From Baffinella frigidus (Eukaryota; Cryptophyceae; Cryptomonadales; Baffinellaceae): 21,923 nucleotides of DNA. Under the pieces are notes generated by a model. That model saw nothing but the letters and a program-made list of their open reading frames with translations, had not been told where the DNA came from and ran no database searches. Made by a program: the position numbers and the translations under genes. The DNA is taken from the NCBI GenBank assembly GCA_026770585.1, contig MU646524.1, forward strand, positions 308,597 to 330,519, read 5' to 3'. Shown one piece after another: positions 16,301 through 21,923 of this stretch (position 1 is its first letter; the number at the start of each line of letters is the position of its first letter).

Positions 16301-19300
16301 GCGACACCTCCAACGTCCCTTTCATCCAGGTTTCACCCTTACTTTCCGTGATGGAGGTTCCCTGTTGTTTTCAGACGCCCAACCCTCGATATTTGTCTCG
16401 GCGGGCAGCGCTCTTGGAAGCCTCGCGCCCAACCCGACGGATGATGTGGGTGTGGTGATGTGCGGGCATTCCCGCGACCCAGATTCGCGACACCTGCAAC
16501 GTCCCTTCCATCCAGGTGCATCCATCACCTCTAAACCTGACACGCTGGGCCCTGAAACCTGAACCGTAAACCCTGAACCCTGCGTCCTGAACCCTGCGCC
16601 CTGCACCCTGCACCCTACACCCTAAACCCCAACCCCTAAATATCTAAACCCCTAAACCCCTAAACCCCTAACCCTAGACCCTGAGCCATAAACCCTCAAC
16701 CCAAACCCTAAACCCTAAACCCTAAACCCTATACCCCAAACCCTGCACACCAAATCCTAAACCCTAAATCCTAAACCATAAACCCTCTACCCTAAACCCT
16801 GAACCCTTAAACCTCAAACTCCCGTGCATCTCACCCGCCCAGCCCAGCCGTTCACGCTCTCCTCCCCCACCTAGCCTTCCCCCCTTTTTCCTCCGATTCT
16901 TGGTGTCTACTGCTGCGATATACTGCACGATGTTGCAGAGCGGCAGACGTGTACGCTTCGCCCGTTCTCGAGAGGAAGGGTTCAGCCGCGTCACACGGTT
17001 TTCAGGTAGAGTATGATTAATTAAGAGGATTTAGCCGAGTGACGAATAATCGAAAACGTGCAGGAATTGGAGGCCAACTATGAGGCGATCGCGCTCGAGT
17101 TTGAGGCTCTGGTCGAATCCCCCGCCCACCATCGCACCATCTAATCATCACCGCGTTGCTGGATAGCCTCAAAACATTCCCACACCAACGAGGAAATCGC
17201 GGCCGAATTCGAGGCGCTGGTCGCCACCCCCGCCCAATATCTCACCATCCAGTTCTTCTTCTTCTTGATTACTCTCGAAGCAGGTCCTAGATAGGCACTT
17301 ACGTCTTGAGTTGAGTGATACAATAGTCTATGCGCCTTAAGGAACTAGCACCATCCATTTATCCCCGCGTTGCTGGACAACCAATTCCACGCCCGCTGTT
17401 TTCGGTTTGGAGGTTTATTTATTTCCGCTCAGCTGTACTTGCTTGGTAAGAAACTCTCTCTCTCGCACCTTATTCGGCGTTTTGCTCCGCTCCGCAGCCG
17501 AACCTTCTCCTTCTTCTTGATCACTATCGATAGAGGTCCTAGGTAGGCCCTCAAGCCTTGCGTTGGGCAGCCAAGTAGCCACTTGCAGAAGGGCAGCGTC
17601 GCGAGTCCCTAGCGGGAGACATTCGCCCGCCGAAGCTAGCCGTGGTGCTGAGCGAGATGCATGCACGTGTGATACGAGGAGCCCCTGGAGCCATTAATCC
17701 GTAACCAAACACTTGTGATGCACCCCCCCCCCGAGGGGGGTCGCACGAGCGATGCTCCTCCCCTCGGTGATGGTACGCATGAAGGCCTCCTGTGAGGTGT
17801 GGTATGCGTGAAGCCTGCCTTTTGGTATGGAGCCCCCCTCCCCTGTGAAGGTACGCGAGAAGGCTACCTTTCGGTGATGATACGAGTGTAAGGACTACAT
17901 CGGCTTTCTAGCTCTGCCTGAGTAAAACTGGGCTCGTCACACAACACATTTAGAGTAGGAAATCCAGTACACACGTGTAACTAAAATACCTTGCAGCATT
18001 AACGGAGCAGGTCAAGCCTTTCGGTTTTGACGAACGGATTACTTACACGCTTGGGTGTTCACGGCGAAATCCGGGCCTAGGGGCCCTACCGCGTACCGTA
18101 ATACCGCAGGCTTGACTACCCTAATTTCAGCTCGTTGCCCTATGAGAGTGATGCCTACCGTTCGGTGATGGTGTCAGTGAAGGCTAACTTTTGATGGTCC
18201 AGCCTTTCGATATTAGCGAAATATGTTTGCTTATACATACCTTGGGAAATGTGTTTGCTTATACATACCTATATGTTTGCTTATACATACCTTTGGGGGT
18301 TGACCACCCACGCCAGATTGCTCGAGGGGGTTCGGCTCAAATAGGACAGGGACGACTGTTGGAAACTGCAGCACTCAGGCAGAATTGGCCTTTGCCGACC
18401 CCTTCCTGAAGTCTGGCATGGTCGTTGATGGTACGAGTGAAGCCTACGTGTCCGGTGATGATACGAGTGAATCCTACTTTCCGGTATTTTCTAAATGTCG
18501 ATGGTTGATGAGACAGGTGAAGGACCCGCGCGCGTCGTTCCAGTCAGTCACTTCCATGAACTACGACAGCGGGTTCCGCCCCACCACCCTCTCGTCTCTA
18601 TGTTCCCACCGTAGGTATCAACACCGTACCACACAGCGGGCTACGAAGGGATTTTCGGCCCGAAAAACACGTTCCGGTCAGTCACTTCCATGAACTACGA
18701 CAGCGGGTCCCGTCCCGCCAACCTCTCGTCTATCTGTCCATCTGTCACCACCGTATGTATTGACGATGTAGACACCGTGTGTGTTAACAGAATCGAGGGC
18801 GTTCCAAAACCGTCGATCGCGGGTCCCGCCCCGCCACTTTCTTGCCTGTCTCTTACCACCGCAACAACGTTAACAATTGCGAACACCGTGTTTGTTAACA
18901 GCGTATACACAGGGTTGGGGGTTTATGTAGTCCCACTCAGCTGCACTTCCTCAGTGAAGCCACGTCCATGAACTACGATAGTGGGTCATGCCCCGTTACT
19001 TTCGTGCATGGCTACGTTATCACGGAGGGTATGTACAAACGACGTATCTGTGACACCGTCTATATGCTCTCACCGTGTGTATTAACACCGTATATGTGGA
19101 CACCGTGTTTGTTAACCGCGTCGAGGGTTTCCCAAAACATTGGCCCGATCCTAGTCTATCCACTTACGTATAGCTAGCTATACGTCATGCTCTAAATTAG
19201 TCATGTCTAGCCAGAGATATACAGATACGCTGCACCCACCGCGTGCGTCGCACCCGGACTTCGCGGCGTTGTCTGCCGCATCGCTCCCTGTCACCTCGAG

Positions 19301-21908
19301 GCCCGTGGGGGAACGGCGCGTCAAGGCGCCACGGGAGTCTCCGCCATGTCATGTGTGTGGAGGACAGCAGGATGACCGCCCGGTAACGACGCGATGCATC
19401 GCGTCTCGCAGAGTTCCCCTGTCTCCCTGATGCCTGGAGGGGAACGTTCCCCCCGGGGGGACGTTTGATGCGGGGTGTGTTGGCAAGTGACCCTTTCCCA
19501 CCTCTCTCTCCCTCCCTCTCCCTCCGTCTCCATCCCTCTCCCCCCCCCCCCCCCCGCCAGCCTGCCGGCGGGGCCCTCTCGTGATGCGCATCCAGGATCC
19601 ATGGGTGCCTTCTCAAATCGGGGGCTACGAAGGGAGGGGCGGCGCCGAATGCATGCCATTGCGGATATTGAGATGGCCACCGTGGCTCCTTCACGCGCCG
19701 GTCCCCTGCAGCTCTTGTACTTGCTCACGATCGACGTGAGAGACAGAGAGTTTGGGTGAGAGAGAGGGTGCGCGTGTGTGTGAGAGAGAGAGAAAAGGCT
19801 GGAGGGAGAGAGGGAGAGAGGGAGAGAGGGAGAGAGGGAGAGAGGGAGAGAGGGAGAGAGGGAGAGAGGGAGAGAGGGAGAGAGGGAGAGAGGGAGAGAG
19901 GGAGAGAGGGAGAGAGGGAGAGAGGGAGAGAGGGAGAGAGGGAGAGAGGGAGAGAGGGAGAGAGGGAGAGAGGGAGAGAGGGAGAGAGTGTGATGTCTCG
20001 TTGCTGAAGGCCTTGCGGGGGTGGGGGGTGATTACCGGCAGCTAGAGACCTCTGGTCTTGTCCCACCTCTCCCCCTGGCTCCATACCGCGGCCGTGTATG
20101 TCAACCTATTCAACCACGCATTTCCCCCGTTCAGGTGGAAGACGCTGGTGCTCTACTTCAACGGTCACAGGATCGAAGGCTTCCCGTATGAGACGTGCCC
20201 CATCACCACCGCCATCCTGGACAAGGCATTTGCCTAAACCCTCAACCTCCCCGGGTCACTCGATTTTTTCCCCTGGTTCTGACCCCAAGCCTTGACAAGG
20301 CATCTCCCCGCATCGCTCAACCCCAAACTCTAAACCCTACCCCCTAAACCCCAACCCATGAACCCTAAACCCCAAACCCCAAACCCCAAACCCTAAACCC
20401 TAAACCCTAAACCCTGAACCCTAAACCCCAAACCCCAAACCCTAAACCCTGAAACCTCAACTCTGTACCCTATACCTACACCCCACACCCTACACAATAA
20501 ACCCTAAACCCTAAACCCGAAACCCTAAACCCTGAACCCTGAATCCTCAACAAGGTGCCGGTGGCCGGGCGCATCGCCGGGTTCAACAGGCAAAAGCCGA
20601 ACAGTGGCATTCCACTCCACTCCGACGGCAACAACATGTGGTGCGTCCCCCCGTCTGGCCCTCCTAGTGGACGTGACTACAGTCACTCCGGCTATCCTAT
20701 GGGACTGTATCCCCAGACCTCGGGCACCCGTGCAGCACAGCGCTCTGAACGCCTCTACGTGGATCTACTTTGAAGGCCTCACAACCTTGCATTCGTAGGT
20801 GCCCTCAGAGCCTGAATCCCCACAAGCGCCAGCAGTTGGCAGATGCCAACCAGCATCCGTTCCGCACTCCGAAGGCACTTGAAGACCTTGAGCGGGTTAT
20901 CGATTTAGGACGGGAACCCTTCGAGTCGCCCGGTCGCGCTGCTTCTGAGCAACGGCTCGATAAAAGCAGGGCGTTTCGGGTTTAGAGTTTACGTTCCATC
21001 ACCTACTAGCTCTGTCTCAGTCTGGGCTCACCAACTTCGTCAGCCAGGGCACGTTTCCGCCCCACAGTTTTCGGATGTGTACCACAAATCCAGGATGGCA
21101 ACTTGAGAATAGTCAGTCAACCCGAGTGAGGCAGCGCTAGGCAGTGCAGTGGAGGCGCGGGGCTTAGTTAAGTCTTGGTTAAGCTTGATTAAGCTCAGAT
21201 AAGCTTAAGTAAGCTTGATTAAGCTCAGATAAGCGTGGGTAAGCTTGATTAATCTTGGTTTGATCGGCGCGTGAGGACTAGCGTGGGATAGGCCCGCCTC
21301 GGGTATTCACTCGGTGAAATTGACATTTGGCTAAGTTGACGTCGCTGGCAGGGTATTCACTCGGCGCGTGCATCAGGGCTTAGGGCCCAGGGCTTATAGT
21401 TCAGGGTTCAGGGTCTAGGATACAGGGTGTATGGTACAGGATTTATGGTTGAGGACAGGGTTTAGTTAGCCGTGCATTGCAGTGGAGCCGCGGCGGGTTG
21501 AGTGGCGCGTGCCTGGTAGGTTGACTTCACTCGACGAAGTTAACATTCGACTAAGTTGACACTCTCGACTAAGTTGCCGTCATTGGCAGGTTGACGTCCT
21601 CGGGAACCCACTCTCGCCCGGAGGCCCGCCTCGGGAAATCAAACTCACTCGAGATTTCCTGGCAGGGGACAGGGTTTATGGTTGAGGGGTGAGGGCTGAG
21701 TTCCAGTGAATCCACTCAGCGAAGTTGACATTCGACTAAGTTGACGGAGAAGTTGACATTTGACTAAGTTGAGGCCTCTTCCAGGTTGACGTGCCAGATG
21801 GGGATCAAAGTGCCGAAAGGGCAGAAGGCGTGGATCCGTGTGGGGGATGAGACGCGTCGCTGGACGGAGGGGAAGTGTCTCTTGTACGATACCACCTTCG
21901 AGCACGAG
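13055..21908 (+). CDS. Aspartyl/asparaginyl beta-hydroxylase family gene (C-terminus beyond window)
   Basis: Ten exons give 308 codons. Residues 1-19 are a signal peptide ([19 protein letters not shown]). FMPSS and a basic, Pro/Lys-rich stretch follow, a bipartite leader typical of red-derived complex plastids. The catalytic region runs from about residue 165 onward: ELEANYEAI, then [30 protein letters not shown] (His258, first iron ligand), [10 protein letters not shown] and FEHE (His307, second ligand). This order is diagnostic of the Asp_Arg_Hydrox (PF05118) fold, a 2-oxoglutarate/Fe(II) dioxygenase that hydroxylates Asp/Asn side chains in animals; the substrate here is unknown. Residues 99-164 have no recognised domain. 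One intron uses a GC donor. The final exon ends at a good gtgagt donor, so coding continues past the window. Confidence 0.9.
13782..13950 (+). repeat. CT microsatellite before hydroxylase exon 2
   Basis: About 170 bases of CTCTCTCG-type repeat end 20 bases before the exon 2 acceptor. It amounts to a giant polypyrimidine tract. ORFs across it are spurious. Confidence 0.9.
13970..14052 (+). CDS. Hydroxylase exon 2
   Basis: Starts after gtgcag with [17 protein letters not shown] and ends ATCAA|gtgaaa in phase 2. An earlier GT (ATGG|gtttca) is possible, but only the chosen donor fits the phase of exon 3. Confidence 0.8.
14063..14298. mobile_element. 236-bp element with perfect 17-bp terminal inverted repeats
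   Basis: TATCCTCTAGCCGGTTT at 14063-14079 is perfectly inverted at 14282-14298. The interior is markedly AT-richer than the GC-rich surroundings and has no convincing coding frame. It sits ten bases after the exon 2 donor. Its structure is that of a MITE; no clear target duplication is seen. Confidence 0.75.
14300..14820. repeat. Telomere-like arrays in opposite orientations
   Basis: AACCCTAAACCC-type repeats at about 14300-14530 and GGGTTGA/GGGTTTA-type at 14658-14815 flank a ~125-bp unique segment, forming a head-to-head arrangement inside hydroxylase intron 2. Confidence 0.85.
14866..14917. repeat. CGATATCATACGA short tandem repeat
   Basis: CGATATCATACGA-type units recur three to four times (CGATATCATACGATATCATA, then CGACCGATATCATACGATATGATACGACC). 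Confidence 0.75.
15144..15207 (+). CDS. Hydroxylase exon 3
   Basis: Starts after ggcag; its first base completes Lys126. It encodes [20 protein letters not shown], then Glu, and ends GAG|gtccct in phase 0. Two further copies lie downstream at 15331-15376 and 15659-15711. Confidence 0.82.
15255..15711 (+). pseudogene. Two tandem partial copies of hydroxylase exon 3
   Basis: Copies at 15331-15376 and 15659-15711 keep L-P-D-D-I-[LV]-L-D-K-W-R-P-H-E and the GAG|gtcc donor. Each is preceded by a matching block (GTCGGAATCCGACGGAA to CTACGGTAGG) at 15262-15320 and 15598-15654, so the unit is about 335 bp. Neither copy keeps the exon 3 acceptor. Confidence 0.8.
15531..15578. repeat. Imperfect palindrome centred on TTTGGTACCAAA
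   Basis: CAAATCGGGCCTGGGG is inverted as a diverged CCCCAGGCCCGAATTTG around TTTGGTACCAAA. A second small palindrome, AGCGATTCCCTACGGTAGGA then AATCGCT, follows at about 15640-15665. Confidence 0.7.
16070..16141 (+). CDS. Hydroxylase exon 4
   Basis: Starts after caccag with [14 protein letters not shown] and ends in NVPFIQ, CAG|gtgccc, phase 0. It leads into ELEANYEAI of the next exon. Confidence 0.83.
16273..16515 (+). pseudogene. Two downstream copies of hydroxylase exon 4
   Basis: Copies at 16273-16329 and 16460-16515 match the exon from ATGGCGGGCATC onward, including ATCCAG|gt at both ends. They keep the donors but lack the acceptor-side sequence. The second copy has [10 protein letters not shown]-like changes. 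Confidence 0.8.
16550..16812. repeat. AACCCTAAACCC telomere-like array
   Basis: Degenerate CCCTAAA and CCCTGAA repeats in hydroxylase intron 4, C-rich on the transcribed sense strand. Confidence 0.85.
17064..17111 (+). CDS. Hydroxylase exon 5
   Basis: Starts after cgtgcag and encodes [16 protein letters not shown], the characteristic N-terminal helix of the Asp/Asn hydroxylase domain. It ends CTG|gtcgaa in phase 0. Confidence 0.85.
17186..17390 (+). pseudogene. Copies of hydroxylase exon 5 donor region
   Basis: A copy at about 17186-17222 reads E-I-A-A-E-F-E-A-L with the CTG|gtcgcc donor. Intron text CATC(T/C)A...CCCCGCGTTGCTGGA near 17138-17165 recurs near 17352-17382. Confidence 0.7.
17252..17570 (-). 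mobile_element. Short interspersed element, copies 3 and 4
   Basis: Reverse-orientation relatives of the elements at 4434 and 4834, at about 17252-17318 and 17504-17570. Read on the minus strand they share ACTCAACTCAAG (diverged in copy 4), CTAGGACCT and ATCGA(G/T)AGT, and end in AAGAAGAAG. Confidence 0.65.
18085..18142. repeat. Diverged relative of foldback family 2
   Basis: AATACCGCAGGCTTGACTAC, then CCTAATTTCAGCTCGTTGCC and CTAT, aligns with the right end of the 2120-2260 element (GCCGTAGGCCTAACTACCCC onward). Confidence 0.5.
18224..18293 (+). repeat. Three near-perfect 20-bp repeats
   Basis: ATGTTTGCTTATACATACCT occurs at 18224-18243, with one change at 18252-18271, and at 18274-18293. 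Confidence 0.85.
18517..18572 (+). CDS. Hydroxylase exon 6
   Basis: Starts after gagacag with [18 protein letters not shown] and ends GG|gttccg in phase 2, so the next exon completes Gly before [10 protein letters not shown]. The join Y-D-S-G-W-K-T-L matches the usual '[LY]-Y-x-x-G-W-x-x-x-x-L' of the domain. Confidence 0.82.
18573..19145 (+). repeat. ~140-bp tandem array holding exon 6 donor copies
   Basis: TCACTTCCATGAACTACGAC, then AGCGGGT, recurs at about 18678-18708 and, diverged, at 18961-18985; a CGATCGCGGGTCCCGCCCC fragment lies near 18816. TTAACAG/TTAACCGCG...TCGAGGG...CCAAAAC blocks recur between them. These are donor-side copies in intron 6. Confidence 0.7.
19166..19185. repeat. 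Perfect 20-bp palindrome
   Basis: ACGTATAGCTAGCTATACGT, with no loop. Confidence 0.9.
19186..19800. other. Intron sequence with no recognised gene
   Basis: GC-rich part of hydroxylase intron 6. Overlapping open frames on both strands share this segment, but none has a domain or codon pattern I can support. It contains a C-run at 19541-19556. Confidence 0.5.
19804..19988 (+). repeat. (GGGAGAGA)n minisatellite, ~23 copies
   Basis: An almost uninterrupted 8-bp purine repeat of about 185 bp. All open frames through it (RERGRE- or SLSPSLPL-type) are products of the repeat. Confidence 0.95.
20135..20225 (+). CDS. Hydroxylase exon 7
   Basis: Starts after a strong pyrimidine tract and ttcag. It encodes [15 protein letters not shown] and [10 protein letters not shown]. 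No GT donor fits; ending at the GC donor AAG|gcattt (phase 0) joins LDK to [10 protein letters not shown], as the domain requires. Confidence 0.83.
20235..20550. repeat. CCCTAAA telomere-like array filling intron 7
   Basis: Nearly the whole 329-bp intron is AACCCTAAACCC/CCCCAAACC repeat. A small copy of the exon 7 end (GACAAGGCATCTCC) lies at about 20295-20308. Confidence 0.85.
20555..20640 (+). CDS. Hydroxylase exon 8 (first iron-ligand His)
   Basis: Starts after caacaag with [18 protein letters not shown] and continues [10 protein letters not shown]; the His is the expected first Fe(II) ligand. It ends ATGTG|gtgcgt in phase 2, with the next exon supplying the third base of Trp. Confidence 0.88.
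20776..20794 (+). CDS. Candidate 19-nt micro-exon 9 of hydroxylase
   Basis: A short exon with one leading base and phase-0 end is needed between exons 8 and 10. The segment tgaag|G CCT CAC AAC CTT GCA TTC|gtaggt meets both phases, completes Trp and adds six residues, close to the family spacing. The acceptor is weak, so this is a proposal. Confidence 0.4.
21176..21262 (+). repeat. 11-bp TAAGCTTGATT tandem repeats
   Basis: About eight units of TAAGCTTGATTAAGCTCAGA-type sequence, arranged as a ~33-bp higher-order repeat that includes TAAGCTTAAG. Confidence 0.85.
21305..21797 (+). repeat. AAGTTGACATTCGACTAAGTTGAC repeats leading to exon 10
   Basis: Units at about 21311-21352, 21527-21602 and 21718-21790 each contain CACTCGGYGAAGTTGACATT-like text, CTAAGTTGAC and a GGCAGG or CCAGG end. 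The last leads directly into the exon 10 acceptor. The others look like upstream acceptor-side copies. Confidence 0.65.
21798..21908 (+). CDS. Hydroxylase exon 10 (second iron-ligand His)
   Basis: Starts after gtgccag with [12 protein letters not shown], then [19 protein letters not shown] and T-T-F-E-H-E. The R-x-G-D-E-T and F-E-H-E motifs are the most conserved of the family. It ends GAG|gtgagt in phase 0; the conserved W-N and C-terminus should lie beyond the window. Confidence 0.9.
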
Positions 21909-21923
21909 GTGAGTTTGGGGGTC

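Larger units (their letters stand above)
17760..18485. repeat. GGTGATGGTACGAGTGAAGGC dispersed tandem repeat
   Basis: Copies of (C)GGTGATG(G/A)TACG(A/C)GTGAAG(G)CCTAC occur at about 17766-17900, 18160-18192 and 18420-18484, spaced 35-45 bp in clusters. They are in hydroxylase intron 5, with no coding support. Confidence 0.65.

Noticed and set aside
19197-19759. 165- and 135-codon minus frames and a 94-codon plus frame
   Set aside because: They overlap each other within an intron, have no domain and no splice partners, and have composition driven by C runs.
19725-20084. Long open frames on both strands (119, 97 and 83 codons) with RERGRE or SLSPSLPL repeats
   Set aside because: They exist only because the 8-bp array has no stop codon; no start context, domain or non-repeat coding sequence.
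20046-20134. Upstream extension of hydroxylase exon 7 (open frame through [15 protein letters not shown])
   Set aside because: It would break the phase match with exon 6, which supplies the Gly before WKTL; the segment ends in a typical pyrimidine tract plus cag.
1-21923. CRISPR array, tRNA, rRNA, viral or prokaryotic genes
   Set aside because: Repeats are of varied length without regular unique spacers, and no RNA-gene hallmark or prokaryotic gene arrangement was seen.

Overview
The window is nuclear DNA of a eukaryote, most likely an alga with a red-derived complex plastid. A chromerid such as Chromera, or a related alveolate, fits best, but the organism is inferred. The signs are two genes split into many small exons, introns full of degenerate TTTAGGG-type telomere-like repeats and CT/GA microsatellites, AG|G acceptors with occasional GC donors, and a signal peptide followed at once by a Phe-containing plastid-type leader. 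Nothing looks prokaryotic or viral.

Layout. Positions 1-2554 hold no gene I can support; they carry foldback elements, C/G-run palindromes and short tandem repeats. Positions 2555-12595 (minus strand) hold one gene of 14 exons encoding a protein of about 610 residues with about 22 MORN repeats. All 13 introns keep the reading frame and each junction rebuilds a MORN unit. Positions 12596-13054 are a short divergent intergenic region with a perfect GGTGACGTCACC palindrome. From 13055 to the window edge (plus strand) lies an aspartyl/asparaginyl beta-hydroxylase-family gene. Ten exons (one a tentative 19-nt micro-exon) give 308 codons ending just after the second iron-ligand motif, with the C-terminus beyond the window. 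The two genes are head to head and may share a promoter; no functional link between them is evident.

The most unusual signal is in the introns. Almost every long intron contains decayed extra copies of the adjoining exon edge. Copies of an exon's 3' end, with its 5' splice site and the start of the intron, lie downstream of that exon. Copies of an exon's 5' end, with the acceptor, lie upstream. The pattern occurs in both genes, on opposite strands, with two to six copies per junction. The simplest reading is that introns here grow by tandem duplication of segments spanning splice junctions, leaving ladders of decoy splice sites. Layered on this are several foldback families, a 236-bp element with perfect 17-bp terminal inverted repeats, and a four-copy short element with an (AAG)n tail.
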